Source of the DNA: Solwaraspora sp. WMMD406
Lineage (GTDB): Bacteria > Actinomycetota > Actinomycetes > Mycobacteriales > Micromonosporaceae
Assembly: GCF_029626025.1 (NCBI RefSeq)
Contig: NZ_JARUBF010000001.1
Coordinates: 6,294,001-6,358,000 of the forward strand
Reading direction: 5' to 3'
Length of the DNA: 64,000 bases
Shown here in pieces: positions 1 through 6,931 of the stretch (positions are counted from its first letter, which is position 1; each line of letters starts with the position of its first letter). Under the pieces are notes generated by a model, which saw only the letters and a list, made by a program, of their open reading frames with translations, did no database searches and was not told the DNA's origin. The position numbers and the translations under genes were made by a program.

Positions 1-792
1 GCCTTGCACTTCATGATCACCAAGTATCAGCCGGCGAAGTGGCCTGGCCGTTATCGGACCGGCGGGATCTTCGTAACCAGTGCCGACCCGCTGGAGCCCG
101 TGTACACCGGCCCGGACGCGGAACGGGTCTCCGGGCTGATGGGCGAACTGGTCGAATGGCTCCGCCACGGCGACCTCGACGCGCCGGCGTACGCGCGAGC
201 GGCGATGGCACACCTGAACCTGGTCAGCATCCACCCCTGGCGCGACGGCAACGGGCGCACGGCCCGCGCCCTGCACACCCTCGTGCTGGCCCGCACCGGG
301 GAACTCGCCGCCGAGTTCTCCTCGATCGAGGAGTGGCTGGGCGAGCAGATCAACACGGTCCAGTACTACGAGGCACTGCGGTCCGCTCAGGACGGCAGCT
401 TCCAACCTGATCGCGACGCCCACCCCTGGCTGCGATTCGTCCTGGCGGCGCATCACCGGCAGGCGCAGCGGGTGAAACGGCGCTCCGAGTGGGCAGTTCG
501 ACTGTGGAACGATCTGGAACGCCTCACCGAGCAGAAGGGCCTGCCCGGACGGGTCGTCTCGGCGCTCTACGCCGCCGCCGCTGGCGAGCTACGGCGGACC
601 ACTTATCAGCAGGACGAAGGTCTCAGCCGCGACCAGGCCATCCGCGACGTCCAGGCGCTGACCCGCGCCGGACTGCTGACGCCGCGCGGCAACGCGACCT
701 CCCGGGTCTATCTGCCGGCCGGGGCGGTGGCCGAGATCGCCCAGGCGGCGACCGCAGCAGTACGCGGGCCGGGGCGCGACCCCTACCAGTGA
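1..792 (+). CDS. Fic domain protein, 5' end outside window
   Basis: Fic-family enzyme; family members transfer AMP (or another phosphate-containing group) to target proteins. The Fic core motif HPWRDGNGRTAR is visible at about residues 77-88 counted from the TTG at base 4, with the catalytic His and the anion-hole GNGR. The C-terminal third (about residues 180-250) looks like a winged-helix DNA-binding segment (RDQAIRDVQALTRAGLLTPRG), as in many free-standing Fic proteins. The reading frame is open to the window edge, and family proteins are usually 350-400 residues, so the N-terminus is taken to lie upstream. Its stop codon lies inside a 22-bp inverted repeat. No partner antitoxin is cotranscribed in the visible part. 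Confidence 0.85.
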   Translation, partial: ALHFMITKYQPAKWPGRYRTGGIFVTSADPLEPVYTGPDAERVSGLMGELVEWLRHGDLDAPAYARAAMAHLNLVSIHPWRDGNGRTARALHTLVLARTGELAAEFSSIEEWLGEQINTVQYYEALRSAQDGSFQPDRDAHPWLRFVLAAHHRQAQRVKRRSEWAVRLWNDLERLTEQKGLPGRVVSALYAAAAGELRRTTYQQDEGLSRDQAIRDVQALTRAGLLTPRGNATSRVYLPAGAVAEIAQAATAAVRGPGRDPYQ

Positions 793-819
793 GCGCCCGC
801 CCCGGCCCGCGTACTGCTG
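755..819. terminator. 22-bp perfect inverted repeat spanning the Fic stop codon
   Basis: Arms 755-776 and 798-819 are perfectly complementary over 22 bp with a 21-nt spacer that contains the TGA stop of the Fic gene (790-792). It lies between convergent genes, so a bidirectional intrinsic terminator is the simplest reading; there is no T-tract, which is common in actinomycetes. Confidence 0.65.
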
Positions 820-837
820 TGAGAACGCCTGCTGGGG

Positions 838-1044
838 CTACCGTGCAAGGTTGAATTCCGCGAACGCCGCAGCCTCCTCGCCGGTGAGGGAGGCGTGCCA
901 GGCAGCAGCGGCGTCGACGGCACGACGGTCGAGGTGTTCGCGGATCGCCTGAGCGACCAGAGCCGACCGGTTGCCACCAGCGACGGCGGCGACAAGATCC
1001 TCGCCGAGATCGTCGTCAAGGGTGATCGAGATGCTCATGGTCAT
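838..1044 (-). CDS. Ribbon-helix-helix antitoxin-like protein
   Basis: A 68-residue protein starting MTMSISITLDDDLGEDL, followed by a basic/amphipathic helix-turn-helix (GGNRSALVAQAIREHLDRR). This is the typical layout of CopG/VapB-type ribbon-helix-helix antitoxins that bind DNA as dimers and cap a toxin with their C-terminus. No toxin ORF follows in the same direction: the gene is immediately convergent with the Fic gene. It may be an orphan antitoxin, a stand-alone repressor, or a trans partner. The start is the ATG pair at the N-terminus; the second Met is two codons downstream and cannot be excluded. Confidence 0.75.
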   Translation of the reverse strand: MTMSISITLDDDLGEDLVAAVAGGNRSALVAQAIREHLDRRAVDAAAAWHASLTGEEAAAFAEFNLAR

Positions 1045-1124
1045 GCCGCCAAGACTGCCAGCAATCGTGCCGGAGCAGGATCACCGATCGCATCGGCGTG
1101 TTGGGAGTCGGCTCGATCCACCGC

Positions 1125-1192
1125 CATGATCAGTTGATGCTCCGCCGGGCGACACGCCGGCAAAACTCCCGGCAGAGCATCAACTGATCATG
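1125..1192. terminator. 25-bp inverted repeat (one mismatch) between VOC gene and antitoxin-like gene
   Basis: Arms 1125-1149 and 1168-1192 pair over 25 bp with a single mismatch (1143/1174) around an 18-nt loop. The outer 18 bp, CATGATCAGTTGATGCTC and its complement, are perfect and contain two GATC sites. It lies about 60 bp past the stop of the minus-strand VOC gene, so it can terminate that operon, but the length and the AT-containing outer stem are unusual for the surrounding DNA and it could instead be a dispersed repeat. Confidence 0.55.
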
Positions 1193-1251
1193 ATGAACTG
1201 CGGCCCGTCGCCGCACCGCGTGACCCGGGACGTGCCGCGTCGAGGTGAGGT

Positions 1252-1644
1252 TCACGCCGGGCTGACCAGCTGGATGAGATTGCCGCAGGTGTCGTCGAGT
1301 ACCGCGCCGACGAACGGGCCCATCGGCGTGGGGGTCTGGATGAAGGTGACCCCGTCGGCCTGCAGCGTCCGGTAGGCCTCCTCGACGTCGTCCACGGCGA
1401 ACGAGGCCGCCGGGATGCCCTGCTCGGCGAGCGCCTGCTTGTACGCCTGGGCGGCCGGGTTCTCGTCGGGCTCCAGCAGCAGTTCGACGCCGTCCGGGGC
1501 GTCGGCACCGACCACGGTGAGCCACCGGTGTTCCCCGACCGGAAAATCGGTCTTGGGGACGAAGCCGAGTTTGTCGGTGTAGAAGGCGAGCGCCTTGGCC
1601 TGGTCGTCGACGAAGACGCTGGTCACGTAGATGCGGGCTTTCAT
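1252..1644 (-). CDS. VOC family (glyoxalase/bleomycin-resistance-like) protein
   Basis: A 130-residue single-domain member of the vicinal oxygen chelate superfamily: beta-alpha-beta-beta-beta repeats are visible as KARIYVTSVFVDDQAKALAFYTDKLGF at the N-terminus and VTFIQTPTPMGPFVGAVLDDTCGNLIQLV at the C-terminus. Such proteins are glyoxalase-like enzymes or small-molecule binding proteins; the substrate cannot be told. Its ATG overlaps the stop of the upstream ArsR gene by four bases (ATGA), so the two are translationally coupled. This ArsR-VOC pairing is frequent in actinomycetes and suggests that the VOC protein is the regulated product of the repressor. Confidence 0.85.
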   Translation of the reverse strand: MKARIYVTSVFVDDQAKALAFYTDKLGFVPKTDFPVGEHRWLTVVGADAPDGVELLLEPDENPAAQAYKQALAEQGIPAASFAVDDVEEAYRTLQADGVTFIQTPTPMGPFVGAVLDDTCGNLIQLVSPA

Positions 1645-1934
1645 GTCTTCTCCTCATCGCTGAGCGGCCACCGCTCGGTGATCGAGCGCAGCGGCCGGGT
1701 GTCGAGGTAGTGGAGCTTGGTGCGGCCGACCCGTTCGGAGCGGACGAGTCCGGCCTCCTCCAGCACGGCCAGGTGCTGCGAGATCGCCTGCCGGGTGGAG
1801 GTGGTGCCGTGTTCGGTGAGCAGGCGGGTGCAGATCTCGAACAGGCTCATCCCGCCCTTGCGGGCGAGCTCGTCCATGATCCGCCGCCGGGTCGGGTCCG
1901 CGAGTGCCCGGTAAAGGACCGCCACCCGCCCCAC
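1641..1934 (-). CDS. ArsR family winged-helix repressor
   Basis: An about 97-residue ArsR/SmtB-fold regulator: RALADPTRRRIMDELARKG is the canonical first helix pair, and TSTRQAISQHLAVLEEAGLVRSERVGRTKLHY is the recognition helix and wing. No metal-binding Cys cluster (ELCVCDL type) is present, so it probably senses something other than metals. The start given is the GTG at 1934; a TTG at 1943 and a GTG at 1925 are alternatives. An imperfect dyad (1936-1959) overlaps the TTG, which favours a start downstream of it. First gene of a two-gene operon with the VOC gene. Confidence 0.85.
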   Translation of the reverse strand: MGRVAVLYRALADPTRRRIMDELARKGGMSLFEICTRLLTEHGTTSTRQAISQHLAVLEEAGLVRSERVGRTKLHYLDTRPLRSITERWPLSDEEKT

Positions 1935-1935
1935 A

Positions 1936-1959
1936 ATAGGCAAGCCTGCACTTGCATAT
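1936..1959. promoter_or_regulatory. Candidate ArsR operator
   Basis: Imperfect palindrome with 9-bp arms ATAGGCAAG and CTTGCATAT (one mismatch) separated by 6 bp, directly upstream of the ArsR coding start. Position and form match autoregulatory ArsR-family operators; this is inference. Confidence 0.4.
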
Positions 1960-1978
1960 CAAGTCCGAGGGACCACAG

Positions 1979-2012
1979 GGTGAGGCCGGCCACCTGAGTG
2001 GCCGGCCTCACC
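1979..2012. terminator. Terminator hairpin after the surface protein gene
   Basis: Perfect 15-bp stem (1979-1993 with 1998-2012) and a CTGA tetraloop, 18 bases past the stop of the minus-strand surface-protein gene. It also faces the 5' end of the ArsR operon, which it would insulate. Confidence 0.75.
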
Positions 2013-2029
2013 TCGGCGGGTGGCGGTCG

Positions 2030-3876
2030 TCAGATCGCGGTGAAGGTGATCGTGGCGACGTAGGTGCCGGCAGCCACGTCGGTCGGTGCCTCGATCCGCA
2101 GGCCGGCACCGAGCTCACTGGTCCCCCGGGCACCGACGGCACCGATCGCGAGCGGGCTGCTGTCCAGCAGGCCCCGGCCGGAGTCGAAGGCCGGAGCGAC
2201 GCTCTCACCGGCCGTCACCGCACCGACACCGGGCTGCGACACCACGCGCGGCGTCCAGCCGAGGAACCGGCCGGAGAGCGTCTGCGTATCGGCGACGAAG
2301 TCGCTGACCTGGCCGGAAGCGGTCCAGCCCGGTGCCGACGCCCGGGCGTCGGTGACCCGTACCGGACGCAGTTCACCGGTCGACACCCAGCGGTCGGCCT
2401 CGGCGCTGAGCGCGAAGTCGCTCATCAGCACCTGGTCGTTGGCGTCGACGCTGATCACCAGGGTGCCGTCCGGCACCGCGGCGATGACCTCCTGGCTCGT
2501 CGCGCCGACCCCGCCGCCGGAATCGTCGACGGCGAGGGTGACCGATGCCGACGGCCCGTACGCGATCTGGCCGGTGGGTGTCACCACCGCGACAATGAGT
2601 TCGCGACTGTGGTGCCCGGCGGTGACGGTGAACGAGTACTCGCGGCCGGTCGCGCCCGGGATCGGGGTGGCCTCGGCCGCGTCCGGCGCCTTCTCGAACC
2701 ACTGGTAGCTGGTCAGCACGGTCGCGGTCGACACCTCGGCGGTGAAGGTCGCGACGTCGCCGACGGCCACCGACGTCTCCCCGGTGACGGTCACCTGCTG
2801 ACGCGGCGCCGCACCGTGGTCGTCGACGTGGATCGTCACCGCGGTGGCTCCGACCACTCGGGCCTGGAGCAGGTCACCGGGCTGGTACGACTCGGCGATG
2901 CCGGCGATGCCGAACTCGACGCCGGAGTCGTCGGTGACGGTGACCGCCACCGACGCCGAGGTGGAACCCCCGGCGAGGTTGCCGACCGCGGGCACGAAGG
3001 ACGCGGTGAGCGGGTGTGCCCCGACCGCCAGATCCGGTACGACGAGCTCGGCCGAGCCATTGTCGACCGGCGCGTGGCCGAGCACGGTGCCGCCGTCGCG
3101 GAACTCCACGTACCCGTCGGTTTCCGCTGGGGTCACCGTCCCGGTCAGGGTGACCGGCTCGCCCACCCGCAGCGCGGTCGCCGACGCCGTCAGCGCGGTG
3201 GAGGTACTCACGACCTCCGGCAGGTCACCGACCACGAACGTGTAGGTGGCGGTGGCGGCCATCGGGGTGGCACCGGCGGTGGCCGTGGCGATGACGGTGA
3301 GCCGGTAGGTGCCAGCTGCGGTGAACGCCCAGTTGGCGTGCATGTGGGTACGGCCGACGCTGAACGTCTTGTGATCCTCGTCGGAGGACCACAGCCGGGT
3401 CGGAGTGCCGAACGACCCGGTGCGGAAGAGCTCGACGTCGCCAGGCCCGTCGAACCCGCTCAGCGTGAAGGTCGTCTGGTCGCCGGAGACCGCGCCGGCC
3501 GGCACCGACTCGGTCGAGAAGCCGGGCCAGAGCTGCCCGCCGCCCGGGTTCGACTCCGGCGCGATCCAGACCTGCTCGCCGGCGGCGGCGATGAACTCGT
3601 AACCGGCGGGTACGGGTCGGGCCGCGTCGTCGTCGATGTGGAACCAGACGTCGTCGTCGTCGAACCGGGTGCCGGTGCCTTCGGCGACGTCGGCCTTGGT
3701 GCCGAGGGCGAGGACGCCGTCGTCCAGGAAAGTCGATATCGCGTCGGTGTGAATGTCCTGCAGGACGCGGTACTGCTGCGGCGCGGGTGCCGGGCCGGGT
3801 GCGGCGGCGGCCTGGTTGGTGGGGAGTAGCAGCGCGCCGGCGGACGCGGCGGCGGCGACCGCGACGGCCCTTTCAT
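2030..3876 (-). CDS. Secreted choice-of-anchor M surface protein, frameshifted at start
   Basis: Read from 3868 downward the protein has a hydrophobic signal segment (AVAVAAAASAGALLL), then the actinobacterial surface-anchored domain seen in zinc/manganese ABC-transporter-linked wall proteins (VLQDIHTDAIS... DDVWFHID... VWIAPESN... LWPGFSTE), Ig-like beta repeats, and a C-terminal WxL-like domain (ISVDANDQVLMSDF... GWTPRVVS... GTYVATITFTAI). No LPXTG signal or C-terminal membrane helix is seen. The ATG at 3876 has an excellent AAGAAGGGA site but is in a different frame from the signal peptide: one base appears to be missing in the A-run just after it (ATGAAAGGG; an extra A would give MKRAVAV...). 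Without this base the first in-frame start is a GTG at 3505, which removes signal and anchor domain. About 615 residues if repaired. A Zur-like box precedes it. Confidence 0.75.
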
Positions 3877-3911
3877 GATCGTTCCCTTCTTCGCGCGCAG
3901 CCTATAGCTAA

Positions 3912-3926
3912 CGAAAACCATTCTCA
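3912..3926. promoter_or_regulatory. Candidate Zur/Fur-type box
   Basis: On the minus strand the 15-mer TGAGAATGGTTTTCG matches the 7-1-7 palindrome TGAAAATGATTTTCA typical of actinobacterial Zur sites at 12 of 15 positions. It lies 36 bases upstream of the ATG of the surface-protein gene. The protein family is known from zinc-uptake loci, so zinc-responsive repression is plausible. Confidence 0.5.
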
Positions 3927-3980
3927 ATAGCTGCAGATGTGCTGCTCAGCTCAGGGATACAACCCACGCGCGGCAGGAAA

Positions 3981-4015
3981 GGAACCTCCACCCCTCAGGG
4001 CGGAGAGGAGGTCAA
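3981..4015 (+). mobile_element. Solo IS200/IS605-type right end
   Basis: Bases 3998-4015 (GGGCGGAGAGGAGGTCAA) match the right end of the element at 12503-12520 (GGGCGGCGAGGATGTCAA) at 16 of 18 positions and, like both other elements in the window, form an imperfect C-rich/G-rich hairpin ending in TCAA. No tnpA or tnpB remains here. The final TCAA overlaps the stop codon (TCA at 4012-4014) of the neighbouring minus-strand gene. Confidence 0.55.
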
Positions 4016-4611
4016 CGCGCCCAGCTCGACGCCCGCGCGTCCCGACCCAGCAGGGCGAGCAGCTCGGTCTGGCGGTCCGTGGTGGGCCCCACCTCCGGCG
4101 GTGCCGCGAAGTGCCCGGTCGGCAGGGAGTCCGCGACCGGCGCGAAGAACGCGTGGGCGGCTTCGACCAGCATCGGGTCGAGGGTCACGTCGACGCCGAT
4201 CGCCTGTGCGAGGTCCCAGCCGTGCACCAGGTTGTCGGTGAAGCACAGTCCGGCCAGCCTTCGACCCCGCAGGTCGCCGACCGGGTGGTGCACGACGGTG
4301 TCGAGCACCCCGGGTTGGGCGAACGCCTCGACCGCGACGTCGACCGAGCGGCGGACCGCCGTGAGCGGATCGGCACCCAGCACGTCGACGTCCGGCCGGG
4401 CGATGTCGAGCCTGCCGAGGTCGGCGAGGGGGATGCCGTCGAGCACCGGGACCACCGCGAGGTTGCCCCGCACCACGTGGTCGACCAGCGCCCGTACGTC
4501 CCACTCGGAGCACGGCGTGGGGGCGCCCCACTGCTCGGCGCCGACCCGCGCGACCAGGTCACAAAAGCGGCGGCTGGCCTGCTCGTAGAGAGGGACGAAG
4601 TCGATAGCCAT
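4012..4611 (-). CDS. TIGR03086 family (DinB/maleylpyruvate isomerase N-like) protein
   Basis: A 199-residue protein of the DinB-like four-helix metal-binding fold: TPCSEWDVRALVDHVV carries the first metal-ligand region and NLVHGWDLAQAIG the conserved His-Gly-Trp-Asp motif of the TIGR03086 group. Family members include mycothiol-dependent isomerases and transferases; the reaction here is unknown. ATG 4611 is chosen because GGAGG lies nine bases upstream. It is divergent from the TetR gene, with two TetR-type palindromes in the shared 112-bp region, so it is probably the primary repressed target. Its stop codon falls in a solo IS right end, so the original 3' end may have been altered by insertion. 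Confidence 0.8.
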   Translation of the reverse strand: MAIDFVPLYEQASRRFCDLVARVGAEQWGAPTPCSEWDVRALVDHVVRGNLAVVPVLDGIPLADLGRLDIARPDVDVLGADPLTAVRRSVDVAVEAFAQPGVLDTVVHHPVGDLRGRRLAGLCFTDNLVHGWDLAQAIGVDVTLDPMLVEAAHAFFAPVADSLPTGHFAAPPEVGPTTDRQTELLALLGRDARASSWAR

Positions 4612-4661
4612 GTGGCACCTCCCTGCGGCACGGAGGCCGCCTCTGCGATTCACCCATGTTC

Positions 4662-4677
4662 TTGACTGATCGGTCAA
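4662..4677. promoter_or_regulatory. TetR-type operator 1
   Basis: TTGACTGATCGGTCAA, a near-perfect palindrome 50 bp upstream of the TIGR03086 start. The same half-sites recur at 4690-4707 and 5363-5380, which argues for a common regulator, the TetR gene at 4724. Confidence 0.65.
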
Positions 4678-4689
4678 CACTCCTAGACT

Positions 4690-4707
4690 CTTGACCGCAC
4701 GGTCAAG
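4690..4707. promoter_or_regulatory. TetR-type operator 2
   Basis: CTTGACCGCACGGTCAAG: two perfect 8-bp arms around a CA centre, 16 bp upstream of the tetR ATG, which fits autorepression. Confidence 0.7.
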
Positions 4708-4723
4708 AGAATGAGGTCAGCTG

Positions 4724-5317
4724 ATGGCGAGAGACACCCGCGAGCGCCTGCTGCGCACGGCACGCGACCTCGTGCACGGCACTTCGCTGGCCGAGGTGAG
4801 CATCGAGGACGTCTGCGCGGGTGCTGGCGTCCACCGGGGCAGCCTCTACCACTTCTTCCCATCGAAGGACGCGCTCGGCTTGGCGGTGCTCGACCTCAAC
4901 TGGTCGATGGTGCGGGCCGTGCTGGACGAGGCGTTCCAGGCCGAGGTCGAGCCACTCGCCCGCATCGACCGCTCCATCGATGGGTTCGCCCGGATGCTCG
5001 GGTTGATGCGCGAGAAGATGGGCACGACACCCGGCTGCCCGCTGGGCAACCTCACCGCCGAGTTGTCCACCCAGCCAGGGCCGGGCCGCGACCGTGCACA
5101 GGACGTCCTGCGCGCCTGGGCCCGCTACTTCGGCGACGCCATCCGGGAGGCTCAGGCCCGTGGTCAGCTGGCCCGGACCATCGACCCGGAGGCGGCGGCG
5201 CTGCGCGTCCTGGCTTACCTGCAGGGCATGGCGCTGCTGGCGAAGGTCTACGACGATCCGACTCTCGTGGCGACCGCCCGCGCCGCCGTCCGGGCACTCA
5301 TCGACCAAACCGACTGA
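4724..5317 (+). CDS. TetR family repressor
   Basis: A 197-residue TetR regulator. The HTH is DTRERLLRTARDLVHGTSLAEVSIEDVCAGAGVHRGSLYHFFPSKD split over residues 4-48, with the diagnostic GSLYHFFPSKDAL at the end; the ligand-binding domain follows, containing the GCPLGNLTAEL segment typical of the TetR_C_16/CTPE-like group that contacts small electrophiles or thiol-active compounds. GAGG precedes the ATG. Three copies of the same palindrome (before the divergent TIGR03086 gene, before tetR itself and before the thioredoxin-like gene at 5410) define a compact local regulon. Confidence 0.9.
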   Translation: MARDTRERLLRTARDLVHGTSLAEVSIEDVCAGAGVHRGSLYHFFPSKDALGLAVLDLNWSMVRAVLDEAFQAEVEPLARIDRSIDGFARMLGLMREKMGTTPGCPLGNLTAELSTQPGPGRDRAQDVLRAWARYFGDAIREAQARGQLARTIDPEAAALRVLAYLQGMALLAKVYDDPTLVATARAAVRALIDQTD

Positions 5318-5321
5318 CTGA

Positions 5322-5345
5322 CCGCGTGTCGACGACGACACGCGG
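5322..5345. terminator. Terminator hairpin after tetR
   Basis: Perfect 10-bp stem CCGCGTGTCG/CGACACGCGG with a four-base loop, beginning four bases after the tetR stop codon. Confidence 0.65.
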
Positions 5346-5362
5346 GTTCGCGTACCCGCCGA

Positions 5363-5380
5363 GTTGACTGATCGGTCAAC
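5363..5380. promoter_or_regulatory. TetR-type operator 3
   Basis: GTTGACTGATCGGTCAAC, sharing the 16-bp core of operator 1 exactly, 29 bp upstream of the ATG at 5410. Confidence 0.7.
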
Positions 5381-5409
5381 TGTCACCCAGCACACGAGGA
5401 GAACCAGCC

Positions 5410-6252
5410 ATGGACAGGCCAGCGACAGCGACCGGCAAGCGACCCACCGCCACGCCGGGATCCACGTACCGGTTCGAACGCTTCACCACCGCGTTGCTCG
5501 TCGACGACATGTTCTTCCGCGCCGACGCGCCCGGCGCCGGCGACCGGGTGCCGGCCTTCGACCTGCCCACCCTGGACGGCGGGCGGTTCCGCAGCGACGA
5601 CCTGGGCCCACTGCCGGTGCTGATGGTGTTCGGATCACGGACCTGCCCGGTCACCGAGAGCGCCGGCCCGGCGCTGCGCGCCCTGCACGCCGAATTCGCC
5701 GGACAGGTACGGTTCGTGCTGGTCAACACCCGTGAAGCACATCCCGGCGACGTGTTCACCCAGCCACGGTCCACCTCGGAGAAATGGGCCCACGCCCAGG
5801 AACTGCGTACCCACCACGGGTTCACCTTCGAGGTCGCGGTCGACGACATCGACGGCGACCTGCACCGGGCGATGACCCCGAAACCCAACTCGGCCTACCT
5901 GCTCAGCCCCACCGGCATCATCGTCTACCGGGCGCACTGGGCCAACGACGAACGCGGGCTGCGGGCGGCACTCACCCGCGTCCGCGCCGGCCAGCCGCCC
6001 GTACGGGGGGCCAGCCGGGCGATGGTGGGACCGTTGCTGCGGGCGGTCGGCCACCTGCCCGGCGTGGTGGCCTTCGCCGGACGCGGCGTCGAACGCGACG
6101 TCTGGCGCGCGGCGGCACCGCTGGCGGTCCTCGGCCGGCTGTCCCGGCTGTTCCGTGGCCTTCCCACCGACCTACGTGGCCCGGCCGCGACGGTGCTGCT
6201 CCTGACCGTCGCCGCGATCGCCACGCTCGCCGGGAGCCTGCTCCTACGGTGA
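5410..6252 (+). CDS. Deiodinase-like thioredoxin-fold membrane-anchored protein
   Basis: A 280-residue protein with a redoxin/thioredoxin fold at about residues 45-195. The segment VLMVFGSRTCPVTES carries a single Cys where iodothyronine deiodinases have selenocysteine in their FGSxTxP active site, and DIDGDLHRAMTPKPNSAYLLSPTGIIVYR matches the rest of that family. No resolving Cys follows, so a one-Cys peroxidase or thiol-transferase chemistry is likely. The C-terminus (about residues 258-280) is a single hydrophobic helix, presumably a membrane anchor. Expression is probably under the adjacent TetR protein, given operator 3. Not a true deiodinase by any direct evidence. Confidence 0.75.
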   Translation: MDRPATATGKRPTATPGSTYRFERFTTALLVDDMFFRADAPGAGDRVPAFDLPTLDGGRFRSDDLGPLPVLMVFGSRTCPVTESAGPALRALHAEFAGQVRFVLVNTREAHPGDVFTQPRSTSEKWAHAQELRTHHGFTFEVAVDDIDGDLHRAMTPKPNSAYLLSPTGIIVYRAHWANDERGLRAALTRVRAGQPPVRGASRAMVGPLLRAVGHLPGVVAFAGRGVERDVWRAAAPLAVLGRLSRLFRGLPTDLRGPAATVLLLTVAAIATLAGSLLLR

Positions 6253-6294
6253 GCACCGCGCCACCCGTCCGGCGGAGCCATGCCGATGGCCCGA

Positions 6295-6336
6295 CTGGCA
6301 GGTCCCGCCCCCGGTCGGGCGGCGTCGACCTGCCAG
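6295..6336. terminator. Nested hairpin after the deiodinase-like gene
   Basis: Outer arms CTGGCAGGTC/GACCTGCCAG and inner arms CCGCCC/GGGCGG form a strong two-part stem about 40 bp past the stop; probable terminator. Confidence 0.55.
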
Positions 6337-6345
6337 GATGAGGCG

Positions 6346-6831
6346 GTGTCGTATCCCCCTCATCCCGGCTACCCGCCGATGCCCGGTCCGGCGTCTCTGC
6401 TGATCGCCTACCCGCACCCGATAGCTCCGCCGCCGGGCTGCGCCGTGCTGGTGGTCTCGGTCAACCGGGGCCCGTACCTGGTGCCGGCGACGGCGGCGGG
6501 GCGGTTCAAGGTCGGCGGCCGCGACGTTCCGATCCCCCACGAGGGCACCTGGCACGTGGCGGTGCCGGCCGGTCAGCACGACGTCCGGTACACCGACTTC
6601 ATGGGCCTGCCGGTGATGACCACGACGGTCATGGTCCAGCCCGGGACGGCGCATCCGCTGTCGTTCCGGTTCGGCGGTTGGCGCAACCGGGTCCACGACG
6701 GGTACGGCACCGACGTGACGAAGTTCGGCCTGTGGTCGAACTACCTGATCGCGCTGGTCACGCTGGTGGTGTTCGGGGTGGTGTGCTGCGGCGGGTTCGG
6801 GCTCGTCGCCGCGCTGTCCGGGTCGCCCTGA
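6346..6831 (+). CDS. Hypothetical membrane-anchored protein
   Basis: An about 161-residue protein with no recognised family. The first 25 residues are Pro/Tyr-rich (SYPPHPGYPPMPGP), the middle is beta-rich and contains FKVGGRDVPIPHEGTWHVAVPAGQHDVRY, reminiscent of small carboxypeptidase-regulatory or PEGA-like sandwiches, and a single transmembrane helix (NYLIALVTLVVFGVVCCGGFGLVAAL) closes it. GTG 6346 is chosen because a GAGG lies just upstream and the upstream sequence is a terminator hairpin; longer starts would read through that hairpin. Confidence 0.65.
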   Translation: MSYPPHPGYPPMPGPASLLIAYPHPIAPPPGCAVLVVSVNRGPYLVPATAAGRFKVGGRDVPIPHEGTWHVAVPAGQHDVRYTDFMGLPVMTTTVMVQPGTAHPLSFRFGGWRNRVHDGYGTDVTKFGLWSNYLIALVTLVVFGVVCCGGFGLVAALSGSP

Positions 6832-6931
6832 CGGCGAGTCTCGGACAAATCAGACAGGTACCGGAACCGATGGCGCCGCGTACGCGTCCAAACACTGTCT
6901 GATTCCCACGCCCCTCGCCCAGGAGGTGGCC

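Noticed and set aside
1190-1375. Small plus-strand ORF opposite the VOC gene
   Set aside because: Begins inside the long inverted repeat and is antisense to a well-supported gene; no independent evidence.
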